64,000 nt of DNA, from contig JAWHQI010000202.1 in the NCBI GenBank assembly GCA_033032865.1, forward strand, positions 2,852,001 through 2,916,000, read 5' to 3'. The notes beneath the pieces were generated by a model, which worked only from the letters and a program-made list of their open reading frames with translations, did not search any database and was not told where the DNA came from. This document shows positions 30,767-41,042 of the stretch, piece by piece. The stretch is from Dactylorhiza incarnata. Lineage: Eukaryota > Streptophyta > Magnoliopsida > Asparagales > Orchidaceae. A program made the translations under genes and the position numbers. Numbering within the stretch: position 1 is the first letter of the stretch; the number at the start of each line of letters is the position of its first letter.

Positions 30767-31500
30767 TGTTTAACTAGAAGACTGCTATCAACACAATGGA
30801 CCAGTCAGACCGGGCGTTTTGCTATGTTAACCGCCTAGCTCTATTTATGATTATTTACACACAAGCCTCTCTGTTCATCAGACCAAGCCGCTCGGTCTAC
30901 ATATCGTCAGACCGCCATCGAGATGGTTACAATCAGGACAAGTCTAGAAGGCAAACTGCGGTTTCGTGCCATAGATCCCCCGAGTTGCTTCTTTGCTCTG
31001 TTCGTAGCTCATCTCAGCTCCGGCTCAATACAGACCGGAGTTCATGTCGCTAGGCCACGCGGCTTCTCTCTTATCTCCCTTCTGTATCCCGTCACCTCCT
31101 GCCCGATTCTCCTGTATTCGGGCAGGCGGTTATTTTATCAGTACCCGTTTGGGCAGGTCCCCCAACCTATAAATAGGGGGCGATGTTCCCAAAGCACGCA
31201 GACTCGAATCTAGGAGCTCTCTTGTTAGAGTTGCGGTCTCGAATTAAGTGTTTTGTGAATTGTTTCCCGGCCGGCTTCTCTCATACTTTGCCCTGTAACC
31301 CATTGTAAACTTTTCTTAAATCAAGGGAAAGCCCGTCACAAGAGTGGCATTCGCCGTGACGGGCGATGTCCAGTCTCGATCACTGCCAACAGTCTAACTA
31401 ATATGATTTCTCTAAGTCAATATTAACCGACAACCCGCCGCCTCCTCTTTTCCCTCGCTTTCTCAGTGTCGATCGTGGAGCTGCAATTTCGGCATCAACA
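30767..31500 (+). repeat. LTR C: 3' LTR of Tat3
   Basis: 734 bp from TGTTTAACTAG to GGCATCAACA. TATA box CCTATAAATAGG at 31166-31176. GC palindrome CCTGCCCG/CGGGCAGG at 31098-31126. Hairpin GCCCGTCA/TGACGGGC intact at 31331-31364. Confidence 0.92.
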
Positions 31501-32364
31501 CATGTATATATTTTTCTCGATAATACTTGTAGTCATCCTCGAGCTTCAGATTTTCGTTCTTCTCCTTATTAAGCCATGCCGTCAGAATGATGTTCTGCTT
31601 CTGCAGCATCTTCTCTTTCTCCACGCTCTCTTTCTTTTCGGCCTCCAGCGCAGCCCGCATATCCCGCTCCTTTGCTCACGCGACCTCAGCCTGATCTTCG
31701 AGGTATTTTACTTTCCTTCAAAGTAGTAAGAAGACCCTTGAAGTCGGCCAGCTCCTCCTCTCCAGTATTTAAGTTTAGTGAAAAACTTGGCGCTGGTGGA
31801 AGTAGTAGAGGAGGGCTAGCCGTCAGGTCGCCCAGCCGCATGGCTTGCTCTGGGTTATCTACAATAAAGAAAGAGTGGTTAACACAGTCAGAAGCGAATA
31901 ACCCAACACAGATAATACTACAAGATTAATGCCTGAATGCACAGGCCACCTCGATTGCGTGGGGTCCATTCTTCGACGCTGCTCTCTCCAAGATCGTTCA
32001 TTCTGTCTTCATTTAGCGACAGAAGTTTGAATTGTGGATGGGAAATAGCTCGGTGGCGGATTCAATATCAAATCGTTTTGCCTTTTCTGAGGTCGCGTTC
32101 TAAAGAAGCGGACAGGGTGATATCCCGCACCATGTTTATCTTTTGCAAGGGGATCTGACGGTTGCGACTTACCCAAAGACCGCCATAGCTCCTCTTCCTT
32201 CACCATCATCAGCTTCATCCCGCTTTCCTTGAAGGCCTCCATTCTCAACATGGTCTCCTCAGGTTTAGCAGCATCCTCTCCAGGATGGTCAGTTTCGCTC
32301 ATGATCACATGGGTGTCGAGTAGCTTGTCTTGCCTCTACAGGGCATCCATATCCTTGAGGATAT
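31501..32364 (-). pseudogene. Tat4 antisense ORF, C-terminal part
   Basis: Homologous to the Tat3 antisense ORF on the same strand: coiled coil (31660-31463, EKEKMLQKQNIILTAWL, then YYREKYIHV), conserved intron (about 31865-31927) and the segment 32308-32009 (ESGMKLMMVKEEELWRSL, NDLILNPPPSYFPSTIQ), where Tat4 keeps the frame that Tat3 lost. Stops and a frameshift near 31700 are present. It is cut at 31500 by the Tat3 LTR and at 32364 by Athila2. Confidence 0.72.
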
Positions 32365-33789
32365 TGATGCGTGTTCGGCAAGTGCACCGGTCGCACAAGT
32401 AATAAAGTTGGGAGTACGTCCCCGAATATCATCTCTCAAGGAATGCACGTGGTTAGTTTGACTCTTCGGATTGAGAAAATAATTACAAGAGTAAATTAAA
32501 GGAAAAATAGGGGCTTTGATTTTGGGTTTCCTAAACTAGTGCAGAAAAGAGAGATGCGGGTCAAAACTCCGCTTCGCAAGGCGGGATGGATGCAACGGCC
32601 GCGATGCCATTCTTCGGAAAGTGCATGGACGAGAAGGCACGCGAATGGGCGATCGCAAGGGCGGAAGTGTTGAGGGTCGAGAGCACCTCTTCGCAAATGC
32701 TAATAGCACTTTTGTTATAGCGTGGATTGTGAACGTGAATGAAACTGAACGATTGTCATAACTAGATCATCAACCAATAACATAACGAGACATGATTATA
32801 TTATCACAACTAATTGTTCAATACACCAAAATCTCAGAAATTACACAACAAGTAATAATATGAAAATGAGAGATAGAGGTTTCGTCACCAAAGGATGAAG
32901 ACTCGCCGTTGTTCACGGCCGGAATTCCGGGTTGTCAATCTGGATCCGGGCTCGGCTTCGGCTAACGTCCGGGATACTCGAAGGGTTTTCAATCCTCCGC
33001 TAACGTCCCGTCTTCTTCACTTGAACCTCTGAACTAGCACTGAATCCCTGCATCTTCTTCTTCTTTTCACCTGAATAGTGTTGCGTGGTTGAGAACTCGC
33101 CGGAATGGAGTAAGCGGAGCGTTTGGATGATGAATCGATGCCCGGATCTTGAATGGAGGATGGATGGACGAATGGAGGCGAATGGGGGGAGAGAAGCTCC
33201 CAAAATCCGTGGATGGGCGGCTACGGGGCGGAATGAATACCCTAAAATTGCGGAACAGGGCATTAAATAGGCGCTGGCGAAATAGTGCGCACGACCAGTG
33301 GCGCACGACCACACTAGAAGTTAGGCGCTCATGCGCACTATCCCAGTGGAACCTGCGACATAAACTTTATAAAATATAAAGATCGCACGACCGAACGCAC
33401 GACCGTGCGTAAAAACGCACGACCAAATTCAGAATGCAACTTAGGGCTGCAAATGATCGCGCACGATCGGTGGCGCACGATCAGTGGTCGTGCGCAGTAT
33501 AACCAATGATCGTGTGCAGTGTTCCTGTACAGGTTTGTACCGGGAACACCTGCACGACCCCTGTTCCAGCATAAACACAAATCAAAACCACTGAAAGTGG
33601 CATATAACACAACATGAAAGATATTAAGAGTGATAATCAAGAAAATACACCACACGGGCCTAGAAGTGCACTTCATGTGAGAATTATGACTAAATGAAAT
33701 ATAAGTATTAATACACAAAAAGTGAAGTGCAAGTGCGTGAAAACTAGCCCAGATGAGTCCATAAAAGTGTATATAAATGGGACTCATCA
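32365..33789 (-). repeat. Athila2 3' LTR
   Basis: 1425 bp, TGATGCG...CTCATCA. TATA-like CTATTTAATG (minus strand) at about 33261-33270. U3 palindromes at about 33285-33520. Relative to the other LTR it has lost one arm of the first palindrome, but keeps about 48 bp (near 32485-32532) that are deleted in the 5' LTR. Confidence 0.92.
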
Positions 33790-33802
33790 CACCCCCAGAC
33801 TT
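33790..33802 (-). other. Athila2 polypurine tract
   Basis: The minus strand reads AAGTCTGGGGGT directly before the 3' LTR. Three similar motifs occur further inside the element. Confidence 0.82.
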
Positions 33803-35626
33803 ACTCGTTTGCACGTCTCAGGCAAACTCTCAATCCCATGATAGAAAAATTGATGTTAAAGAAGCAACTGTGCAGGCAAAACATGATGAGAAGTAAAGAA
33901 CTAACGAGCGTAAAAATAAAGTAGAAAAGGTTTTAAAACAAAGACTATATTTTAAGAACTTCTACAAGTGTAAAATACAAAATACTACTACTCTGAGGTG
34001 AATTATTTGTGAATCGAACTGTCGCGCCCTAGGGAAAATAGCGTGAACTGTTGTGGTGAGCGTTGTTCAAATTGGATCTCAAGAAAGAGCTCTCCAAGAA
34101 ATCCATCAAGGTCGATGGTCATATGCTTGCCCTTTCACACCTTCTCCACTGCATGAGACGATCTTATCAAGAATCAGTAGGGCTTTTAGGCTAGACTTGG
34201 GCTTGGGTTGAGGTACGGTAATGAAGTAGAAGAACGTAGGCTAAACGCACCCAACCTCCGGTAAATAAACAAAATTCAACCTTAACATCTTCACATTGAA
34301 GCACACTCCCCCAGACTTCAATTAAGCATTATGGTGTGCGCGAGACTACCATACTTATGGTTCTATTCTTTTTAGAGTTCATTAACTCTCTCTTTTTTTA
34401 GATCCATAATAACATAAGTTAGGATCAATCAAAAAAAAAATTCATTTTTCTGTGCGCACACACCACATCACACCCCCGAAATTTTATTACTCCGCATCGC
34501 ACAATCATCAACAAAATGTTTAAATTTTGACTCTAGTGCGTTTTAGGTTAGGATATGTGGTCTTGGTGAAAGTTTGGTGGAGTTTAACAAATAGGAAAGG
34601 TAAGGCTCAACGAGGCTAGCAAAGGGTGATATTAGGTTGGGAAATCAAAGCTCAATCAGATCAAATGATGGCCTACGTCATGCTCCCAACAAGATCATTC
34701 AACGCACTCATTTTGAAAATAGCTAGGGGCAAGTTCTTAACCACCGAGCGAGGTTTCCTCTCCTTTCAACTCAAACAACATGAGGCTAACAGCTCTTCTA
34801 CACTCGACCTAGGGCTACCGCTAGATTCACCAAATTCACCGTTCGAGTAGAGTATTTTACAGTTACACTACAGAAGTAAATAAAACTATAATTTTGTAAT
34901 AAAATCTACTCTACAAGAATTTTTAAGCCACGTTAGCGCTCTACTAGTAGCACCGCACGGGTCACAACTTGTTCTGCCACACAATCCTAAATTAACAAAC
35001 AAGCTTCCAAATATACAAATTAAGCACTTACACGATAAATGCGCACGAATAACAAGAAAAACAATGTGTTGCGTGGTATGCAATGCGACAATACATTTGA
35101 AAATTCCTAACATAACATTCTAGCATGTATGTGCGTGTAGCGTAAGCAAAGGCCCGTTCCCCCAGACTTGATTTGAAAACACACATCAAATATAACATTT
35201 CATAGCAAAAATAAAGCTAGGTTAGGAGTACCTATGCTCATTAGAGCATGCCAGAAGAGCGGTATAATCCTTCTTTTAAAGATCTCCTCCTCTTCATCCA
35301 ATCGAGTTCACACCTGCATTCTTAGCACCAAAGCAAAAACAAACAAAACATAATAGAAATTAAAGCAAGCAAACGGAACCGGGTGGTTCCCATGGGTTGT
35401 CTCCCAAGAAGCCCTTTTATTTAACGTCCTTAAGGTGGACTAAATACCTGTATTAAGCAGATTATAAAATTGTTCACGCAAGATTAAAGAGAGGAGGTCA
35501 TCCCAGTTACGTAGTATTATTACACAACCATACAGAGAAATCAACTATATATTGACTTAAAATAGCAACTGCAGATAGAAGAAAAAGGTCTGGAGACCCA
35601 CAACTGATGGCAACGAAGTAAGAGGT
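33803..35626 (-). other. Athila2 non-coding internal region
   Basis: No credible ORF. Polypurine-tract-like motifs occur at 34307-34319, 34471-34481 and 35158-35169. The block 35393-35456 (GGGTTGTCTCCCA, GTCCTTAAG, AATACCTGTATTA) matches Athila1. Layout and spacing follow the Athila1 3' region. Confidence 0.65.
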
Positions 35627-36337
35627 TTAGCCTCCATCCCCAAGTCTCCTCTTTTCTTGCTCTCTTTCTCTCTTCCAAGAGTATTTCTTCAAAGAAAAAT
35701 CATTTCCCCCCTGCAGCCAGTCCTTTAGGGGCACATACGGTGACGCTGGAGTGGACAAAGCAATATCGTCTGCCACAGCAACTTGCTTATCTGGCCAGGA
35801 ATGCATCATCCGACTGCCCAAAAATGGGTTAGCATATTCCAAATTCTGTGGGGGCACAAATGAAACGATGTTAGAAATAACAGGAAGAGATGGAGCGAGA
35901 GTATACTCAACATCCGTAGGAGCAAAGCAGGAGGAAGAAATGTCACAAGTGACATCCTCCCGTGTGAGATGATCAGATTCTACCTGGATGACCAACACTA
36001 ACTCTTCCTGTTGAATTGTAACCAATGAAATAGGGTCAAGAAAAAAAGTAGATGAAGAACATAAAGAATCATTAGTCGAGGGAGTGATCCCGGTTTCACT
36101 CCCTGCAGGTTCTGTTTGTACCACTATCACATCCTGATGAGGTTCTTGCAACACAGCCGAGGCAAGAGACAATAAAGTCTCCACCTGCACAGTCAATCTA
36201 TCAATATACTCTTGTCGTGTTTCAAGGCCTTGAATTATAATTTGAGCGAATTTGCAGAATTTCTCCTCCAAATAGGCTGTATCCTCATCTTGTTGTGACA
36301 GAGGCAGTAAAGAACATGACATCGCTCCTGCATACAC
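35627..36337 (-). CDS. Athila2 hypothetical ORF, 236 codons
   Basis: Uninterrupted frame just inside the PBS, where gag would normally start. The N-terminal third looks helical (YLEEKFCKFAQIIIQGLE, YIDRLTVQVETLLSLAS); the middle is serine/threonine/acid-rich; the C-terminus is basic (KKYSWKREREQEKRRL). No zinc knuckle, gag or protease motif is visible. It may be a strongly diverged remnant of the segment between gag and protease, or an unrelated ORF. Its intactness inside a decaying element is notable, but composition alone cannot prove coding. Confidence 0.45.
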   Translation of the reverse strand: MYAGAMSCSLLPLSQQDEDTAYLEEKFCKFAQIIIQGLETRQEYIDRLTVQVETLLSLASAVLQEPHQDVIVVQTEPAGSETGITPSTNDSLCSSSTFFLDPISLVTIQQEELVLVIQVESDHLTREDVTCDISSSCFAPTDVEYTLAPSLPVISNIVSFVPPQNLEYANPFLGSRMMHSWPDKQVAVADDIALSTPASPYVPLKDWLQGGNDFSLKKYSWKREREQEKRRLGDGG

Positions 36338-36375
36338 AAAACCCGAAAACAGTAGAAATCAAACTAAGCTTGCGT

Positions 36376-36393
36376 TCCCTGGCAATGGCGCCA
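36376..36393 (-). other. Athila2 primer-binding site, tRNA-Asp type with two changes
   Basis: The minus strand reads TGGCGCCATTGCCAGGGA. It differs from the Athila1 site at two positions, both consistent with C-to-T decay. It is six bases from the LTR. Confidence 0.82.
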
Positions 36394-36399
36394 AAAACT

Positions 36400-37185
36400 T
36401 GATACGTGTTCGGCAAGTGCACCGGTCGCACAAGTAATAAAGTTGGGAGTACGTCCCCGAATATCGTCTCTCAAGGAATGCGCGTGGTTAGTTTGACTCT
36501 TCGGATTGAGAAAATAATCCTAAACTAGTGCAGAAAAGAGAGATGCGGGTCAAAACTCCGCTTCGCAAGGTGGGATGGATGCATCAGCCACGATGCCGTG
36601 CTTCAGAAAGCGCATGGATGAGAAGGCACGCGAATGGGCGATCGTAAGGGAGGAAGTGTTGAGGGTCGAGAGCACCTCTTCGCAAAGGCTAATAGCACTT
36701 TTGCTATAGCGTGGATTGTGAACGTGAATGAAACTGAACGATTGTCACAACGAGATCATCAACCAATAACATAACGAGACATGATTATATTATCACAACT
36801 AATTGTTCAATACACCAAAATCTCAGAAATTACACAACAAGTAATAATATGAAAATGAGAGATAGAGGTTTCGTCACCAAAGGATGAAGACTCGCCATTG
36901 TTCACGGCTGGAATTCCGGGTTGTCAATACGGATCCGGGCTCGGCTTCGGCTAACGTCCGGGATACTCGAAGGGTTGTCAATCCTCCGCTAACGTCCCGT
37001 CTTCTTCACTTGAACCTCTGAACTGGCACGGAATCCCTGCATCTTCTTCTTCTTTTCACCTGAATAGTGTTGCGTGGTTGAGAAATCGCCGGAGTGGAGT
37101 AAGCGGAGCGTTTGGATGATGAATCGATGCCCGGATCTTGAACGGAGGATGGATGGACGAAGGGAGGCGAATGGGGGGAGAGAAG
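36400..37185 (-). repeat. Athila2 5' LTR, part next to the PBS
   Basis: Starts TGATACGTGTTCGG. It has lost about 48 bp near 36515 relative to the other LTR. It ends at AGAAG (37181-37185), the target duplication of the nested solo LTR. Confidence 0.9.
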
Positions 37186-38842
37186 TGATGCGATGATTCG
37201 GCAAGTGCACCGGTCGCGCAAGTAATAATAATGGGGAAAATCCCCGAGTGTCGGTCTCTTGAAGAACACATTAAGGTGGAGTTAGGTTTCGAGGAAGGAC
37301 TTGAGATTGAAGTCCTTAAATCGGATGGAATGCGGGGGAGTTGGGTTGGCTTTTGGAAAATAAAATAAAAGCTATCAACTACTCCTATGCAATGCCACTA
37401 TGCAATGCTTCGCTTGGCGGGATGGAGACTAGGCAGGCCTTGAGCGCGCTGCGTCGAAAGGGCGGATGGACGAGTAGGCAAGCGGAATCGAACTTGAGCG
37501 CACTGCTTCGTTAGGCGGGATGGAATACGGGCCGCGATGCCACGCTTCGGTAGGCGGATGGACGAGTAGGCTAGCAGAGTGAGGGTCGCAAGCACCTCTT
37601 CGACAAGCACGCCACTAGCAATTGCTAGTGCGGCACACGAACGTGACGGCGGGATGGAGGATGGAATGGGGCGCACCTCAAGCAACTCAAACAACAAATA
37701 TTTCACATAGACATGAAATAAATAGAAATACAACTAGTTTAAGTGCCACTTCATCATAATAATGAGATCTAAAACATATACACATCAATAAGAGAAGAAT
37801 AAGGCAAGAAATCGACCGAATCCGAAGTCTCGTTGTAGATTCACGGTTGGAGTCGCCGGGTTGTCAATCCGCGTCCAAGCTCGGTCCGCAACTACGTCCG
37901 GGGTAGAGAGAGCTGTCACGACTCTCCAATGGACCCGTCTTCTTCGTGTCACGATCCGGTAGAGGTTGCAAACTTCCTCTTGCTCGATGGAGATGGCGGC
38001 TAGATCTCTCTTTGAAGCTCTTGGATGAAGGAGGAGGCCGAGAGGAAACTCCGGCTCAAGATTGGCGTGAAGAACAAGCCCGGAGCACCTCTAGATGGTG
38101 GGCGACGGTGGAGGGGCAAAGTCGGGCGAAACTCGAGCAGGAACGGCGGAAAACGGCGGAAGAAAATCCGGATCGACCTAAAATCGCGAGCATGTCATTT
38201 TATAGGCGCTGGAATAAACAGTGCGCACGGTCATTGGCGCACGACCAGTGGTCGTGCGCACTAGAATTCGGTGATCGTGCGCTCTGCCTGGACGGAACCT
38301 GCAAAGACAGAAATTATGAAATAACATGTTCGCACGACCAGTGGCGCACGACCGGTGGTCGTGCGCACTATCATAGGTGGTCGTGCGCACTGGTTGAAAC
38401 AGAACTCCTGAAATTGATGATAAGTGCGCACGAACAGTGGCGCACGATCGGTGGTCGTGCGCACTATCGTAGATGGTCGTGCGCACTGCACCAAACAGAA
38501 CTCATGAAAAAAGTGTTAAGTGCACACGATCAGTGGCGCACGACCAGTGGTCGTGCGCAATAGAACCAGTGATCGTGCGCAGTGTTCCTGTGCAGAATTG
38601 CACCGGAAGCACTTGCACGACTCCTGTTCTAGCGTACAACCACGAATCCAGCTACTGAAAGTGGCACCTAACAGTGCATGAAAACTACTAATGAAGATAA
38701 ACATGAAAACACACCAAAATGGGCCTAGAAGTGCACATATCAAGTGATAACAAATATAAGCTAAAACAAGGCTAAAGTGCAGTGGAATGACTAGATAAAC
38801 GGCCCAGATGAGTCCATATATGTGTATATAATCGGGACTCAT
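37186..38842 (-). repeat. Solo Athila-type LTR nested in the Athila2 5' LTR
   Basis: 1657 bp, TGATGCG...CTCATCA, flanked by AGAAG (37181-37185 and 38843-38847). The undisturbed site is visible in the 3' LTR (GAGAGAAGCTCCC near 33189). It has TATA-like CTATAAAATG (minus strand) near 38196-38205 and a longer palindrome array than its relatives. With no internal region it is a product of LTR-LTR recombination. Confidence 0.93.
38215..38590. repeat. Expanded U3 palindrome array in the solo LTR
   Basis: Four successive blocks of about 100 bp, each with a GCGCACGAC/GTCGTGCGC inverted repeat and a TGGTCGTGCGCACT half-site. Athila1 LTRs have three blocks. Variants (GACCGG, GATCGG at the centre) keep the arms complementary in part. 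Confidence 0.85.
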
Positions 38843-38847
38843 CAAGA

Positions 38848-39478
38848 AGCTCCCAAAATCCGTGGATGGGCGGCTACGGGGCGGAATGAATACCCTAAAA
38901 TCGCGAAACCGGGCATTAAATAGGCGCTGGCGAAATAGTGCGCACGACCAGTGGCGCACGACCAGTGGTCGTGCACACTAGAAGTTAGGCGCTCGTGCGG
39001 ACTATCCCAGCGGAACCTGTGACATTAACTTTATAAAATATAAAGATCGCACGACCGAACGCACGACCGTGCGTAAAAATGCACGACCAAATTCAGAATG
39101 CAACATTGGGCTGCAAATGATCGCGCACGGTCGGCGGCGCACGATCAGTGGTCATGCGCAGTGTTCGTGCGCAGTGTTCCAGTGATCGTGCGCAGTGATC
39201 GTGCGCAGTGTTCCTGTACAGATTTGTACCGGGAACACCTGCACGACCCCTGTTCCAGCATAAACACAAATCAAAACCACTGAAAGTGGCACATAACACA
39301 GCATGAAAGATATTAAGAGTGATAATCAAGAAAATACACCACACGGGCCTAGAAGTGCACTTCATGTGAGAATTGTGACTAAATGAAATATAAGCATTAA
39401 TACACAAAAAGTGAAGTGCAAGTGCGTGAAAACTAGCCCAGATGAGTCCATAAAAGTGTATATAAATGGGACTCATCA
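38848..39478 (-). repeat. Athila2 5' LTR, outer part with U3
   Basis: Continues the LTR after the nested solo LTR. U3 palindromes at about 38935-39220 keep both arms of the first palindrome, followed by extra GTGCGCAGTG repeats not found in the 3' LTR. It is followed by the GATAT target duplication. Confidence 0.9.
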
Positions 39479-40166
39479 GATATCGATAACGGTTATGCTG
39501 GTCGCAGAGTTGAATGGCAACTCATCCGACTTATCAGGAGGAGTGACCTGCCCTTCAACAACTTCTTTGTCGCACGGCTTATGTTGGAGGCTAGCCACGT
39601 CTGATCACCTAGAGGCCGATTTATTCTTATCCCTTAGTTTCTTGGCCTTCCTCCTTATCCTCTCTGACGTCATTTCTCCCCTCTTCCTCTTCTTAACAGA
39701 ATCCAAGTCGGCCTGAGACCGGTTGGAGTTGTCTTCTACAACCACTACTAACGTAGTCAATTCGTCCGGCTTCGGAGAATTTACTACCCCCTTTTCTCCG
39801 TCATTCACCTTCGAATGAGGAACTCCAGAGGGAGAGAATACTATGTTGAAGGGGTCGCCACCCTCAACTTTCAAAGGAATGGTACTTGAACTGGCCTTGC
39901 TAGAAGGGGCGGGCGATTGACCGGAGGAGGATTAGAATAGCCCGCGTCGGGCTCAGTAGCATTCTTATCAGTTATGGGCGAATTCAAGTTAGCAACCTTT
40001 TGATGGTGGCGGTTATGACAGGTCGGTCGGTCTTATCTGACCGATGGATCTTTTTCTTTTTGGAGTGGTCAATCTCCTTTTCTTCAAGGATTACAATCTT
40101 GAACATTAAATCAAGCATTTGGATTAGGGGACTGACGGCTCGAAAAATTGTAACCGCTAATGGCAA
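39479..40166 (-). pseudogene. Tat4 antisense ORF, N-terminal part
   Basis: Begins near 40166 with VILEEKEIDHSKKKKIHRSD and, after a frameshift near 40000, continues at 39874 with GGDPFNIVFSPSGVPHSKVND and the basic segment KKRKRGEMTSERIRRKAKK. Another frameshift follows. It is separated from its C-terminal part by Athila2. It lacks the TAG that Tat3 has after KKR. Confidence 0.72.
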
Positions 40167-40310
40167 ATAGTTCCCCGTGGTTTCAGAATAATTGTGCAGA
40201 GTGGAGAGCTTTCAGAGTTTTTTATAGACTCTAGAACAAACCAGGAGCGGTCTCCGGCTAGAACTTATATTTTCGAAATTTCCACGAAATTTGAAAATAT
40301 GTGGGGATCA
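40167..40310 (-). promoter_or_regulatory. Tat4 antisense-ORF promoter and element polypurine tract
   Basis: TATA box (TCTATAAAAAA, minus strand) at about 40218-40228 and the TGTGGGGATCA tract next to LTR D on the plus strand. Homologous to the same interval in Tat3 and Tat5. Confidence 0.6.
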
Positions 40311-41042
40311 TGTTTACCCAGAAGACCGCTATCAACACAACGGACCACTTAGACCGGGCGGTCTGCAATGTTCATCGCCTAGATCTATTTATGATTATTG
40401 CACACAAGCCTCTCGGTTCATCTTACTAAGCCGCTCGACATACATATCGTCAGACCGCCATCGAGAGGGTTACAATCAGGACAAGTCCAGAGGGCAAACT
40501 GCGGTTTCGGGCCATAGACCGCCCGAGTTGCTTCTCTGCTCTGTTCGTAGCTCATCTCAGCCCCGGCTCGATACAGACTGGTGTTCAAGTCGCCGGGCCG
40601 CGAGGCTTCTCTCTTATCTCCCTTCTGTATCCCATCACCTCCTGCCCGATTCACCTGTATCCGGGCAGGCGGTGATTTTATCCCTGCCCATTTGGGCAGG
40701 CCCTCGAGCCTGTAAAGAGGGGGCAACATTCCCAAAGCACGCACACTCGAATGCAGTAGCTCGCTTGTTAGACCTGCGGTCTCGAGTTTAGTATTTTGCA
40801 ACTTGTTGCCCGGCCGGCTTCTCTCATACTTTGCCCTGTAACCTACTGTAAACTATTCTTAAATCAAGGGAAAGCCCATCACAAGAGTGGCATTCGCCGT
40901 GACGGGCGAAGTTCGGTCTCGACCGCTGCCAGCAGTCTAAGTAACCTGATTCTCTAAGTCAATAGTAACCGACAACCCACCGCCTCCTCTTTTCCCTCAT
41001 TTTCTTAGTGTCGATCGTGGAGGTGCAATTTCGGCATCAACA
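40311..41042 (+). repeat. LTR D: 3' LTR of Tat4
   Basis: 732 bp, TGTTTACCCAGAAGACC...GGCATCAACA. The TATA box is decayed (CTGTAAAGAGG near 40710), whereas the GC palindromes and the hairpin at 40874-40907 remain. The right flank CTAAC (41043-41047) should be the target duplication of Tat4. Confidence 0.91.

Larger units (their letters stand above)
28429..31500 (+). mobile_element. Tat3: 3' end of a plus-strand Tat element
   Basis: Contains an antisense ORF region, a polypurine tract and the 3' LTR C (30767-31500). The gag-pol part would lie to the left but is separated by the Tat2 insertion and lies outside the window. The right flank (31501-31505, CATGT) is within the antisense ORF of Tat4, so Tat3 inserted there. 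Confidence 0.87.
32365..39478 (-). mobile_element. Athila2: non-autonomous Athila-like element with a nested solo LTR
   Basis: 7114 bp including a nested 1657-bp solo LTR. Target duplication GATAT at 32360-32364 and 39479-39483; the Tat3 antisense ORF shows the uninterrupted site (GAGGATATCG). LTRs are 1425 bp (32365-33789) and about 1417 bp without the insert (36400-37185 and 38848-39478). The internal region is only 2610 bp and lacks gag-pol, holding one unrecognised 236-codon frame. Confidence 0.92.

Noticed and set aside
33338..33814. 158-codon minus-strand frame at the edge of the Athila2 3' LTR
   Set aside because: Covers PPT and U3 and reads the palindrome array; similar frames recur at 39093-39476 only because the LTRs are copies.
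37946..38563. 205-codon plus-strand frame over the solo LTR with repeated AHDQW and GRAH residues
   Set aside because: The repeats are the palindrome array read as protein; similar frames appear on both strands of every Athila LTR here.
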